A DNA stretch of 64,000 nt from Spirometra erinaceieuropaei (taxonomy: Eukaryota > Platyhelminthes > Cestoda > Diphyllobothriidea > Diphyllobothriidae). The notes beneath the pieces were generated by a model. That model searched no databases and was not told the origin of the DNA. It worked only from the letters and a program-made list of their open reading frames with translations. Within the stretch, counting starts at the first letter, position 1; each line of letters opens with the position of its first letter. The translations under genes and the position numbers were made by a program. The DNA is taken from contig CACRXP010000028.1 in the NCBI GenBank assembly GCA_902702965.1, positions 1,893,084-1,957,083 of the forward strand, read 5' to 3'. Positions 46,709 through 58,690 of the stretch are shown here, piece after piece.

Positions 46709-48020
46709 GTTGGTCGAGAACAATATCTGAACTTTTGCTGCCGAGAAGGTCCGTGAAACGGCTTGGTCAATGCGTCTTTTCAGAAGCTCATTCGCCGCGT
46801 CCCCTTGAAAGGGGACTTGGAGGAACAGAATTTTCTTTTCCGCAGTCGGTGTGATGACTTTTACTGGTTGTTCGGTAAAATTCCTTTCAGTAAATCTGTC
46901 AGGATATTCGTTCTCGCGAAGCAGGTCTTGGATTTTCCAGAGTTCTCCATCATTGCTATCTGCCGAACGGATTTTTCTAGCCTTTTGCACCAAACAACGT
47001 TTCTGTTAAAGGGGTACGAGACTGCAGAAGTTTGTATACTGCCCAGACCAGGTGCCCTTTCGATAGACGCTTCTTCGAACGCTGCCGTCAGCTCTTCTGC
47101 TTAGAAGAACACCTGGGAAAGGCAGGGAGCCTGTCGTGCCCACTTCCAGCGTAGACCTGATCAACGAGTGTGCTTGATTTAAAACATTCAAGAGGGTGGT
47201 TATGTTGGTTTCTCTAGCGGCAATTGCGAAGATATCGTCAGCGTGGCGACCATAGTGCCCTAGCTTACTGATTTGGTCGTGTAACTGGAACTTCTCCAGC
47301 TTGCCCATGAAGACGCCGGCTAGGAGAGAACCAAGAGACGGTGCCATAGCAACTCCGTCTATTTGTCTATATATTTGGTGGTCAAAAAGGAACTACACAT
47401 TTTGTATGCATCTTAGTAATAGTTCCTTTAATGCGTTCGTCGGAATACTTATTTCCTGGTGGTTGGTTAACAGGAACTCACACATGTACTCGACTGTCTC
47501 TGTGACCGGAACGTTTGTAAAGCGTGATAAGACATCAAGTGAAGACATCACCATACCGTTTGGGTTTAGGCCTTTAACGTCTTCAATGAATTCGAAGGTA
47601 TCCCGATAGCTATGCGGTGCTAACTGATACCGTACAGATTTGAGTTTCTCTGCTAAGCACCTCGCTATCGCATGATAGGCGATAGATGTCCGAATATTCC
47701 TCGGAGAATTGTACGCAGCTTAGAGCTTCCTTCGGACACCAGGTGTTCGTTCCAAAGACGCACCACTTTGCCTTAATTGGGTGCACAAGTAGTTTGAAGG
47801 GCTAACTTTTCATCAGTTATTGACAAGTGGGTGTGATAAGGCATCTGGCATCGAAACAGGTTAAAATGTTTCTGGGGGAGAGCCGGACTCCTGATAGGTC
47901 CCTCCCTGACCCCCCCTATACACATATGGTCGGTCGGTCCTCCCTTCGTCCGATGGCACCGAGTGCATCCGACGGCCCCTCCATCCCTGCTGCTCACAAT
48001 GTGTCAGCGGATAAGCGGCG
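46709..48020 (-). pseudogene. Penelope-like element, tandem unit 2 (RT)
   Basis: Nearly identical to unit 1 over its length (46709 corresponds to 45170; 48020 to 46495). It is better preserved: SSLDVLSRFTNVPV keeps the first catalytic Asp, the Trp codon changed to stop in unit 1 is intact (GTWSGQY), and the 113-codon frame 47347-47006 includes ADVF-type and HADDIFAI blocks. It shares the TAA after CSLVPL with unit 1 and has lost 12 nt just after it, relative to unit 1. The GIY-YIG part would lie in the gap. Both units read HADD instead of YVDD. Confidence 0.8.
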
Positions 48021-48655
48021 CACTTGCGTGTCCACGCCTATAACTGGGCGCAACAGATGGTGTCGCGGAGATGTGCACACTCCAGGCCAAACCGATAAGA
48101 GGAACTCCAGCAGATGGTTAGTGTGCAGCAAGCACGAGAGAGAGAGGGCTTGTGTACACAGCTTGTATTCTGGGTGGCTGGAGACACGAGGCGAGGAGGC
48201 ATGCGAGCCTGTCGACAAGTGGCGCCAAAAGGCCTTTCCAAACATTACTACCGTCATCTCAGTTGCTGATAAGGGATAGTGTGGAAGGGAAGGACCCCCC
48301 GTGTGTTTGCCGGTAGTTGCCTGTTGTTTTGAGTAAGCAGCTCCGAACAGCGCCAACAAGACCACTGAAACCGAGCTATTTTTATGTCTCTTAAAACTGA
48401 TCCTTGAAAGGTTTCGAAGCTTCCAGCAACGCACAGGTCTCGCAAACTTGGAACCCGCGGAAAGCCCGTTCCTGACCGGTTAGCTAAAGGACAAAGAAAG
48501 AATTACCGGCACTCTTCCGAAATTCTAATTCTGTTGGGATTCATGGCCTTTTTCTAGTGGATTTTTTGCGTTAGTATGGGCATATGGTTTCATTACAATA
48601 AACCTGCGCCTAACTAACTCAGAAGCCGCCATGATCTCGACAACGAAAGAGATAG
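48021..48655. other. Possible PLE leader; no gene seen
   Basis: This is the sequence upstream (minus sense) of PLE unit 2. A 146-codon minus frame (48434-47994) crosses into the unit and shows no motif. Confidence 0.4.
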
Positions 48656-48766
48656 AAGAGTCAGTTGGCGAACATATGTTTTCGGTAATTCATCATCAGG
48701 CCGGTACATGTACATGGGTAATGATCAGTCTAATTGTCGACAGGGTATGTTCGCCAACTGACTCTT
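48656..48766. mobile_element. 111-bp miniature inverted-repeat element (MITE)
   Basis: Perfect 21-bp terminal inverted repeats lie at 48656-48676 and 48746-48766, with the core agtcagttggcgaacata. TA dinucleotides occur at or one base from each end (48653-48654 and 48767-48768), as Tc1/mariner-type insertion would leave. The 69-bp interior has no ORF. It could also be a transcribed hairpin. Confidence 0.7.
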
Positions 48767-51599
48767 TAATTGTAAAATGGGAATTTTCGCGGAACTAAAA
48801 AAGATAGAGACAATAATTTTAACAGCATTACGGGCAAGGGTATGGTTTGTGGCCGGTGTTCCTTACTCCGGCGAGCGATTACGCTAAAAGAAGATAATTG
48901 GCGGTTTTTATTTGTACGTGCCAGAGAAGAAAATAAAAAGACTTCGCGGTAACTGTTGCTTGAGGGTCAAGATGCTCTAAGGTAGCCATCAGAGTAAAGG
49001 TACGACAACGCAATACCCTTTTGACAGCGTCTGCAAAGGGACAGTAAATTCATTTGATATTATGATAAAATGGTAAAAACAGTGTCCTTTCTAAATGGCG
49101 ACAATGTGGAGGATCAAAATTTGCAATACCAAAAAGTTCTTAGATGTTCGCTCAACACAGATGCTCTCTAGAGTAAGTAACCCCGACTATAAACCATACC
49201 TTTGCACAATTACGGAATAACAACATTGGCAATCGGTTCGGCAGAAGTTTGCAAAAAACGAGTATCCCGCCATTGAACGAGCACCCACTCTTTATGATGA
49301 TTTTCAGCATGACGTCAGCCGCGCCATAGTATTGATGCACATTTGAATATGCTCCATTCTTTATTCCTAAGATAGCCCAGTCTAGTTTTCGGTGCGTGTT
49401 TCCCAAGCCCTTGACGGTGCTTGTTCGTTAACTGACTAGTTTCAAATAAGATGGCCCGGCTGGATAAGCAAATCTCGTTGAAAGGAGTAAGTCAGGTGTT
49501 GTGGATACTTTGGATGGTCTTTCTGACTGATGAATACTAGTAGAAATCGGTTTTTAGGTTTTTAAGCCTCTTATTATAAGTACATCTCTCCAGATGGTGT
49601 CGTGGTGGTCACGACACGTGATTGGTGTTCACTGATCCGCCTTAACTGGGGACGGATAGGAGTAATTGGGTCGGGCCTCTGGAACGAGAGTCTACAGAAC
49701 TCGTATCTTCGCTTGTATCGGCAGTTTTAGAGCCAACATTCTCCAGTGATTCCTGCATTGCATTTAATTACCTCAATTTTCTGCAAAGAAAATACGGTTA
49801 ATGACCTTACTTTGTATTTTTTTTCTTGAGGTATGATTGCGTTTGCAAAGGGATTGAGAATAAATGAAACATGTGCAAACGGAATATGGATTTTTCTCGA
49901 TTATAATTTATACGCGGGATTGCAACTTTAATGAGTCAAGTGTCTGCATGTCAGCAGATAGGAATTAGTTTGGGAATATTTTATCTGATAAACAGTTTTG
50001 TCTTGTAACCCGAGTAATGTTTTTGCTTGAAAGCGAATAAAAAAAAGTTGCGTCATCGTTTCAGGACTTTCAGTCCATTCTGTATACTAAACTCCATAAA
50101 TCACCTGCGATCCGCTTTTCACGATGATAGCTGTGTTTGATCAACATCTGACTCGAACCGCCGGTCCTAGTACTTAAAATACGCGCATGCCAGATAATTA
50201 GACCTGCAAACCTTAAATTTTCTGTTTTTATATAATGATCTCGTGAATGGCGAGCTTGTCATTCTAAATCAAACCAGGCAAAATTACATGACCTCAAAGA
50301 CGTTTTGGTTCGATAAACAAACATTCTTTTACAAGGAACAAGATGTGTGATCGACACAGCGATGTATTTCAGGGTAGATGGCGATTACACAAACTGATAA
50401 ATATCAGAACTGGACCCTTTGTGATTACGGGCCAAAAAGGGAAAAACGCATTCTTCAAGGAGGCCATAATACAAATAAACAAGACAAATGAATTTTTGGG
50501 CCTGTCACCCCGTAGCAGCCATTCAGAGGACAATGGAGGAAATGAAACGATCCCCGGTGTAATCATATAAGAGATTTCAGTGGCCTCTGTGTACCAAAAG
50601 TAGGGTTCAAGTCTCACTGACTTGAAGCACAAACGCCAGAAGAAATCAGGCAAATGATCAAAGTCAATCAGGAGATATGACAGTTCAGAAAACAGTGTTG
50701 AAGAAACGAAGCCTTCTACAAAAACCGAGAAATGGCCTGTTCAAAATATATACATTCAAAGCATATTCAGTTCTTAAGGAGGAAACCGACGCTTGTGAGG
50801 GCTTCAACAAAGAGAACGAAATAAAGTTGAACAGACTCCTAGGTGACGCAATTGTCCATTGAGTGCAGCAGATGTCTTTGTATCGTTCAGGCTGATCAGT
50901 AGGAGACACTCAAACTGTGGTGTGCTTTAGCATGTCCTGCCTATTCTGGCGTCAAAAATATGCTAAGCGACGTCGATCACCTAACTGTTTAGGTAGAAGT
51001 CAGACCTATCGTCCAATTCGGCGCCTCTCGGAGCAGATGAATAGAAGGATTCCCTTGTGGAAGAAAACTCGGACCTACAGCGTTCTGTACTACGTCAGCC
51101 TCCTGACTTTTGCTGTATACTATCTCTACCAACTTTTCAAATGCCGGGAGCATTTCATTTTTAGGATTCCTGATAGTGATCCACTTTTTAAGTAACACCA
51201 GGTCAAATGAAAGCGACAAATTGAGAGGCTCATTTGGTCTAAAGTCTTAGTTGACACTAACTATCATGAAGACGTGGTAGTCCGTCCGCAGTTTGCAGGA
51301 CGGATGATGAGATGACTCCTACCTTTTATGAAGTGCGAGTGAACTAGAAGACAATTGATTTTGCCCCAATTCAGCAGCAGTCTGGAGGTTTTACTATGTT
51401 AATGGAAGAAGACGGGCATAAGTTGAAACGCTGTGCGTGTTTTACCCCTACAAGTGGTAGGTACGCTGAACCAACACAGGAGTTAGACCAGAGTTCGGAA
51501 GGTGATATTGGGAATGCACACCCACAACACTGTAAAAATTGGGGTGTAGCGACAAGCCCACGCCGCGCTCGCTGAGGTCTGAAACGCCCCTTTTCTCCT
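48767..51599. other. No gene seen
   Basis: Plus-strand frames 50343-50570, 50677-50862 and 50917-51195 sit close together but share no family motif that I recognise. 'cttcgcttgtatcggcagtt' at 49707-49726 also occurs at 57407-57426. Confidence 0.45.
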
Positions 51600-51840
51600 A
51601 TTGCGTAAAATCCTGGTCAGCGTACGTTTTGGACTGAGGTGTGGTGGTGCGCCTTGATGGGGTTTTCGACTCTGCAAGAACCTGCGCCCCTTCCCGTCGC
51701 GGTATCCTCGACTCTGCCACGACAACGGGCCTAGGTGGGAAAGGGGGAGGGGGAAGAGAGAGTGTGGGAGATTCTGCGAAGGTCTACTACTGATAAACAA
51801 GAATTTATGCGCAAATTGTCGTCCCTGCTCTCACCTACGG
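51600..51840 (+). repeat. Repeat A, copy 7 (3' part)
   Basis: Contains 'aaaatcctggtcag', 'gagagagtg' and 'ccctgctctcacct' in the usual order, stopping before the terminal hairpin, where LINE sequence begins at 51856. Confidence 0.65.
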
Positions 51841-51855
51841 TATACATAGTCAGAA

Positions 51856-52190
51856 CGTTTCAACGACCATCTCGAAAAGGAACTTCTACCGGAAAACCAC
51901 AGTGGCTTCTAATGACACCGCGGAACCACTGACGTGACCTTCGCCGCCTGTCAGCTGCGAGGAGAATGCCAGGAAATGCGGACCCACCTCTACACTACCT
52001 TCGTAGACTTGGCGAAGGCCTTTGATGGTGAAGCGCGATGAATTATGGAAAATCATGCAGAAAATCGACAGCCCTGAGCGATTCACGCATATGGTGCGTC
52101 AGCACAATAAGGGGGTGATGACGAAGAACGCGACCTCATTTGCAGTGACCAACGAAGTGAATCAGGTGTGCGTGGTCGCCCCAGTGCGTG
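51856..52190 (+). pseudogene. LINE RT fragment, copy D
   Basis: The plus frame from 51856 reads RFNDHLEKELLPENHSGF, then two stops (taa tga), then TTDVTFAACQLRGECQEMRT and TTFVDLAKAFD, matching the RT fingers and palm start of LINE copies 1 and 2. After a shift, NATSFAVTNEVNQVCVVAP corresponds to the FAVTNGVKQGCVLAP block. The ADD box is absent because repeat A sequence takes over near 52200. Inactive. Confidence 0.75.
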
Positions 52191-52199
52191 AGATCCCGA

Positions 52200-52590
52200 T
52201 GTACGAGTATGGAGCCAGATCGTGCGTGTGGCACGCGCAAACTGGTTCCCTGTCTCTGCCAGCCACTGCGCCCGTTTCCGGCACTAGACATCTGACCGCC
52301 ACGGACAGTGCACTGGTGCCTGAGAGTGGAAGGAGAGAGTAAGACGGACGGTCTCAGCGCACATCCCTTCCTATGGACAATCTGACGAGTTTGAGACTAT
52401 TACGGCACACCAAAGGCCGTGGCTTCGAAAGATTCCAGTTGACAAGATAACCCGGACCTCGCAGTCAGTTCAGTGTGCGTTTGCGTGAAGTGGTCGACTA
52501 GTTGACCGAGAATCCGGCTGTAATGGCTCTTTCTTAATTTGGCCTTCATGGCACTCGCACTCAGTGGGATCTGAGTCGACCCACCTTTTT
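52200..52590 (+). repeat. Repeat A, copy 8 (5' half)
   Basis: Contains the 'gtgtggcacgcgc' module, 'ggacagtgcactgg', 'acaatctgacgagtt', 'ccgtggcttcgaaaga' and 'tttttattggtgtaaa' in the usual order. It sits between the RT and zinc-finger parts of LINE copy D. Confidence 0.7.
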
Positions 52591-52594
52591 ATTG

Positions 52595-52885
52595 GTGTAA
52601 ATCCAACGAATTCCCAATTGATCGGCTCGCCCACCGCTAGCAGCATCACGCCGACGACCGGCCAAACATCCCATGACCTATCCTGCCCACACTGTCACCG
52701 TGCGCTCGCCTCACGCATCGGCATGATCGGACACTTGCGGATCCATCGCACAGAGGTTGACGAGCCAGTGCCTGGAGCACTGACATACACCAGACGCCAT
52801 CGCCTTAATTTTCCACATTGAACTCGCGCATTCACCCATCGCATAGGCCTATTCGGCCACATGCGCATTCGTGAAAACCCACGGT
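52595..52885 (+). pseudogene. LINE zinc-finger tail, copy D
   Basis: An 85-codon frame (52564-52821) holds a complete C2H2 finger, CPHCHRALASRIG with GMIGHLRIH, then TEVDEPVPGALTYTRRHRLN and FPH followed by TGA where Cys (TGC) is expected. In register after the stop come TRAFTHRIGLFGHMRI and RENPR with a stop near 52885. It matches the C-terminal fingers of the LINE family and is better kept than in copies 1 and 2. Confidence 0.75.
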
Positions 52886-53029
52886 AAGTCGCCGCAGACA
52901 TGGTCACATTAGCACACATTCTCACATTTACGCTTGCACAACGCGTAAACGCTTTCAACATCCCAACCCATCGAAGTACCTCCTCTGCTCCTCGGTTCCT
53001 TTCTAAGTATGGCTCACCTTGCGTGTGAT

Positions 53030-54090
53030 ATCCAGGTGTGTGCCTATTGGAGCCAAACCGTGTGTGTGTGTGGCATAGTCAGATAAGCTGTTCTCAGCCC
53101 TGTCAGCCACCTCTTCCAACTTCGGCATCAATTGCTTAACCGACTCGGACAACTGAATGGTGAGCTGAGAGGGATGGAGGGAGGGAAGTCGGCTTTCGGC
53201 GCATAAGCCCTCAATATCTGACGGGCTTGAGGTTATCATGGTGCGCCAAAAGCCATGGCCTGAATGGTTTCCAGCTGGCTCTTCAACTCAGAGCGCTTGC
53301 GTGTTTGTGCGTTGAGTGACTGACTGGTGGACTGAGAGTCAGACTGTGATGACTCCTTCCCAATGACAATCTCTCAAAGTAGGTGCGTATCCCTGGTGTG
53401 TGCGTTTGGAGAACAGGGTCGTACATGTGGCGTGCACAGACGAGCTATCTAGCTCTGTCAGCCACTACGCGCACTCCCAGCATCGGATATCTGAGTGACT
53501 CGGACAGTTGACTGATATCTGGGAGTGTCCTCGCACCTGCCAGCTCACCTGCTCGGACAGTGAGTGGGCCCTGGGAATGGGAACAGATAGTGAGGTCGAC
53601 GATTATGCGCACCTTCCTCATTATAAACAATCTGACGCGCTGGGACTTATTACGGTGCTTAAAAACCGTGGCACAGAAGGCTGCCAGCTGACGTGATGAC
53701 TCTGCAGACTGCCCAGGGTGTTTGTGTGGGGCGGCCAACCGGTGAAATGAGAGTCAGGCTTCAGTGGCTCCTCCTAATGTGGCTCCAATGGTACTCTTAC
53801 ACAGTCAGGTCCGAGCCGACTCTCTTTTTTCTTGGTTATAAAACGCTGGTCAGTGTCCGTTGTGAACGAGAGGGTGTTGTGGTACCAGGCACCTGCGCTC
53901 CCGTCTCCGGGCTTCTTTACTGTGTCCTGACACCGGGTCCAGGAGGGTTGGAGAAGAGGGTGCGGTAAGGGCTGCGGGATTTTACTATGACTTAACTCAC
54001 TCACGCACAAGCCACCGTCCCTGCTATCACCCTGCTACGAAGCAAGTGGTGGCCATCGTCGGAAACGACGGTCGAAGTGTCTTGAGTCGG
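53030..54090 (+). repeat. Repeat A, copy 9 (most complete)
   Basis: Directly downstream of the LINE finger tail. It shows repeated 5' modules ('gtgtggc...agac...gtcagccac' at about 53070 and 53425), then 'cggacagtgagtgggccctg', 'ttataaaacgctgg' and 'ctccgggcttctt'. It ends with a perfect hairpin cgtcg-gaaa-cgacg at 54057-54070. Confidence 0.8.
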
Positions 54091-54974
54091 CACAATATAT
54101 TAACACGACCTTATTTGAATGAAGATCCTAAATGGCAAGAATTTCCCAACCATGTATTTTTCGTGGACATCTTGAAGCCATCTTACATCCGCTACTGTTC
54201 GTTTAATTACTTTCTTCTAGAAACATTGTTCTGGGTGAATTTCCACCGTAAATCCGCGAGTATGTAGCCACACGAAGTTATGTTCCGTTCATATGAATAA
54301 GCCTTTTTTGAACAAATGCGAAAAATAAGATTATTTCTTCAGCGGAAAATAGTTCCTTTGGATTTCTTCGGTGAACAGTATAGATGCAACCACGGGAGCG
54401 TGCGTTCTGTTTCCGTGGCTTGTCCCGAGACACAAATGTCGCGCAAAATCCTACATATCTGAAATGGCCCGCGTGGAACTACAAAAATTATCTGGCCCTT
54501 CTACAAATCAGTTTCGGTACTTCCAACGCAGCATGCAGTGCGCTTCAATGAAGTCTACCCTATGTAAGGCAGAAATGTGGCTCATGCATAGCAGTATATA
54601 AAACATGTATATGTACTAAGTATTGCAAACTATGTGTGTGATACATATAATTTTTACCAAGGTTAATTATTCAATTTCCTCCGCATAATTCCGCTGGCAT
54701 CGGGAATATAATTGCAGTTCGGTTCCCTTAAAAGAACCCACGTCAAATAAAAACATAAAACTGTTGGGCCTCACTCAGTCCTTCAGAAAAATGGCAATTT
54801 TCAGACCCCAGTCGTTTTGCTCAACCAGAACTCTCATCGAATTTCACATCTTGCAGAGTTCAGCAAAACTGTCTCATTTACTCTACTGGAAAGTTTTGGC
54901 AATTCTCTTCTGCTATAATTTTATCATTTTGCAGAGTACTATCTTGGCGAACTCCGTAATAGGAATGATGATGA
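54091..54974. other. No gene seen
   Basis: AT-rich, short ORFs, no motif. Confidence 0.55.
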
Positions 54975-55860
54975 CTTACAATAGTTCGACCGTCGTTGCC
55001 GACGATGTCCACTGTGTGCTCTACAGCACGCTGAGAGAAGGCAGGGTGACTTGTGCGTGATTTATTTTATAGTGATAGTGGACTTGCACAGCCTCTACCA
55101 CTCTCTCTCCTCCTACTCCTCACCTGGACCCGGTGCCTAGAAAACGAAGGCGGAGGGGGGGGGGCGCAGGTCGATGGCACGGTCGAGCCCGCACCTTGGC
55201 GTTCCACTCCACACCCTCTGGTCACACACCAAATGACCATTATTTTAACCAACAACAAAAGGGGCTGGCGCCTCCGAAGTCTCACCTAGTCGTGCCGTCA
55301 CACCTGGCTCGGATCCCACTGAGTGGGAGTGCTATAAAGGCCGCATTAAGAAGAAGCCATTGTAGCCTGACGCTTAGAGCACCAGTTAACCGTTCCACAC
55401 AAGCACACAACACTGGTCCAAGTAATCTCGTCAGTTGGCAACCTTCCAAGCCACGACTTATAGCGCACCGTGAGATCTTCAAGCGCGTCAGATTGTTTAT
55501 AGCGGGGAAAATGCGATGAATCGTCGATCTCACTCCTCCCATTCCCAGGCCCCCGCCACTGCCCGAGCCGGTCAGTTGCCAGGTGCGGGGAATGGACGCG
55601 GTGGTTGACATGGCCTAGTGACCTTGTCTGCGCACGCCACATGCACGACCTGGTCCCGCAAACACAAGCAGCAGGATTTCACACAACGGGGTTGAGGGGC
55701 GTACGTCTCGCATGCGTGAAAGTGCCGTGGGTCACGTTAAGAAGGAGCTGCTTCAGCCTGGCTCCCAGTCCACCATTCAGCCACCCTACAAAAAGACACG
55801 CATACCTGGACGGACTGCGTGGACTGACTTGGGACGTCAGTCAACAGCCCCAGTCACTGT
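54975..55860 (-). repeat. Repeat A, copy 10
   Basis: On the minus strand this has two 'ctcggacagtgactggggc'-type modules about 285 bp apart (near 55850 and 55565), 'caatctgacgcgctt' and a gttgttg stretch. Its 3' end carries the hairpin cgtcg-gcaa-cgacg near 54988-55001. Its 5' side is joined to a PLE fragment exactly as in copy 1. Confidence 0.8.
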
Positions 55861-55867
55861 CCGAGCC

Positions 55868-56050
55868 GGTTAGTTGACAGGTTCGGAGAATGGCTGTTTG
55901 AAGATGACTTTCACAAGACATACGAATGTACTCAGGGTGCAAGCCAACACAAATACCTTGCCAGCTAATGAAAATGCTGGCAGTAACGCAGAAAAATAAA
56001 ACAAACTTAGAACGATCACAACTGAGCAAAAAGTTTCCCTCTCCCTGGCA
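55868..56050 (+). pseudogene. Penelope-like fragment joined to repeat A
   Basis: The plus strand reads MKMLAVTQKNKTNLERSQLS from 55968, matching the start of the PLE frame at 1-473 (MKMLAVKQKDKTNLEQ). The flanking DNA towards repeat A also matches 480-540. It is short and inactive. Confidence 0.65.
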
Positions 56051-57239
56051 GGCACAGGCAGGAGGATTCAGAACTCATTGACACTTTAATTTGCCGTTGG
56101 GTAAAACGCTGGTCGACACATAACTCCCCTAGTCTGGTAGATCACTCAGGAACGTAGCTTGGTAATAGTCAGTTCTCATATCTTACTTGATGAAGAAAAT
56201 CACTACGTGAAAGATAGCGGTAACCCATGGGAATTAGTGCATATCAGGGGAGGGATGAACGACTTCTACCTCTCTGGCTCCTCCACGCCCATCGTGCCGA
56301 AGGTCAAGGCGACTGAAGACGGGTGTGAGCCCGGGGGTACTGACTCAGCAAAGACACGTCTGAGAGTGTCGCATATCTGATGGTACCTGCACGCGCACAG
56401 ACCAGACTCTGTCAACTAGAGACCAACATCGGTGTAGGATGCCAGAAATGCTGCATTATGGAGGAGACATTGCGCTCTGACTACCGGCCCGGAGATGAGC
56501 TGAGTTATCTCACCAGTTGGCGATTTTTAAGCTACGAGGCTTTGTAAATTGTGTTGACTCAACAGAGTGTATGTTTTATTATAATGATGGAATTTTGCTC
56601 CGGGTAAAAGCTAGGCTAGTCTCACATTCCTTTTCCTCTCCAGCATCCATCAGCGCCAAATACCAGCCAAGCCTACCGCAGAATAGGACGAGCGCAGTGG
56701 CTGTGGCAACAGTTATTCAGCCTAACACGCGACACAGCTATCTGACGGCTGGCATTGGAGGCTTGGCTCAGTAACCGAGCGGCTGGGTCAACCAGGCAGC
56801 TCGACACCGGTAATGCTATTGGTTATGAAATCTAGCCGGCATATCCTCTGTACTGACCATAAGTAGCGGTGTAAAGCACGCTTTGTCCAAACACTTACGA
56901 CATAGGATGGCACTCAATCGCTACTTCACTTTTGCCGAACTATACCAGACGAACCTGTACCCGCTTGGGTTCAAGGGCTCGGAAAGTGCAATCGTTTCCT
57001 ACTCAGCAAATTCATTTTGGCACTCTCTCGGTCACCCGAATTCGGCTAGCACAAGTGGACAGCAACGAGACACTTCCAAGGACGTCAAGAATTGGTGGTC
57101 CCCTGCTCGCAATGACTTAAGGTGAAAACCGGGCATATCCTGCCTGAGAAGGTATTCAGTTGCCAGTTCTCTTTAGTTCCTTGATTGATCTAGGGAATGA
57201 AGGGGAGCGTGGTTAACTGCTATAGGTATGCGGTAGCAT
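56051..57239. other. No gene seen
   Basis: Some repeat-A-like words occur near 56270-56420, but I cannot support a copy. No coding motif. Confidence 0.45.
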
Positions 57240-57440
57240 AGCGACTGCATCCTATAAATACTGCAACTTCCCGTGTACGAGTCACCCTTTTCTGCCACTG
57301 TCTCTGATGCTGGCTTCAAGTGAGAATCCGAAACGTCAGGCGAATAAAGCCCTTGTCCCAGTGATCGTTTCTTCTTCTTATCAACTAGTTCCTGAAACTT
57401 GCATCTTCGCTTGTATCGGCAGTTCCTTGATTCTTATTAA
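57240..57440 (+). repeat. Penelope-like leader with degenerate hammerhead-like motif
   Basis: Contains 'cctataaatactgcaact' and, near 57304-57337, ctgatg, a GGCTTC/GAATCC stem with one mismatch, GAAA and a GTC triplet, followed by 'aataaagccc'. This order resembles the hammerhead-bearing terminal repeats of PLEs. The core A after ctgatg is C, an extra T precedes stem II, and stem III has no loop, so self-cleavage as a monomer is unlikely. Confidence 0.4.
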
Positions 57441-58454
57441 ATGAGGAGACTGTTGCGGGCAAATCTGTCAACCCCTCTTTACCCGTCACAAAAGAACCTG
57501 ACAAGACTTGCTGGATTCAGCTGTGAACGCTCAACAATAGATGATATGCAAGTAACCACTTCCTATGTTTTTGGTGTGGTTGCTGAGCAACCGCTCTCAC
57601 AGTTTCGAAAAAGTCCTCGAGATGGGCAGGTCAACACGCTTTAACGTGGACAACATCCTGTATTGCAAACCGTTAATAGTATTTTAGTCAGATAAACGAA
57701 ATACGCGTGGGAAGGTTGGTTTCAGTTCACGCGGCCGCCACAGGGAGGCGGGTCTTGGGAGCGTAATTAATTTAGCAGATATTCAGTCTTAGCCTAAAAA
57801 AACCGGCACGGACAGCAGCTCGGTTTGATGTTGAGCACGAGCCAAGCCCTTCGAGCGGGTCAAATTTTTTGCCAGATTCGAGCACTGAATGATGACCGAC
57901 GGACTTTCCAACCGAACAAGTATGATGGCGTTTAGCACAGCTCTGATCATTCCATTAAATCTAGCATGAGGGCTGATTGTCATCACTTTGTAAAACACCA
58001 AAGGTCGGAACTTTTCCGTAACTGCGTAACAAATACGCGCTGAAACTCCCTTTCACTAAACCAGGCAGTAATGGCGTGCACCAAAAGGTTACACCAGCGA
58101 CGGAGCAAAAAGTTCTAAGTCACAAATGCCTGCCAAACTTAAAGGCAACGCACGCTTATGAAAATTAGTCTGAACGACAAAGATAGCTGGTCGCAGAGTT
58201 CTCTCCCTATCAGTAAGTGCAAAGAGTACGATATCATCCCTACGCGTGATAAACAAGGATAAGGAAAAGGATACTGATCTGTTTTTACTAGTCACCATCC
58301 ACAAAAGATAAAAAGAAGGAATGGAGCGATACCTGTGGCATCCAAGACATTCTCAGTTTCAATGGCTTATTCACTTGTTAAGTCGGAAGAAGTAGTGCTC
58401 GTGTCATTCTGACCAGCCAACAACACCTTAGCTGCGTGAATCGCAGTATAGCAT
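57441..58454. other. No gene seen
   Basis: Short ORFs, no motif. Confidence 0.55.
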
Positions 58455-58690
58455 TGTTGTCGTGTGTGGCACGCGCAGACGGGCTGTAAGCCACTGCACC
58501 TGAGTCCATCTCGAATCGTCTTAGCACTGCCCTACCATTGTGTCCTGGTAAATGAGGAAGGAAAGAGTGCAGTGGATGCTACGCAAGTCTTCCCGTCTCT
58601 TCATGTGCGAGCTATCGATACTGCATCTATTCTGTCGGGCGTGCAGTGTACGTCGTCGATCGTGACGGTCGAAATTTCATATTGTTCAGC
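58455..58690 (+). repeat. Repeat A, decayed copy
   Basis: The 'gtgtggcacgcgcagac' module is followed by shortened 3' sequence ('gtgtcctgg', 'gcagtggatgctacgcaagtc') and an end block 'cgtcgatcgtgacggtcga'. An internal deletion seems likely. Confidence 0.5.

Noticed and set aside
49536..49560. ctgatgaatactagtagaaa, another hammerhead-like string
   Set aside because: Stem II would be a 3-bp palindrome and no stem III or GTC-type site follows; probably chance.
50343..51195. Cluster of three short plus-strand frames that could be exons
   Set aside because: No motif, no clear splice consensus between them and no repeat match; I cannot support a gene.
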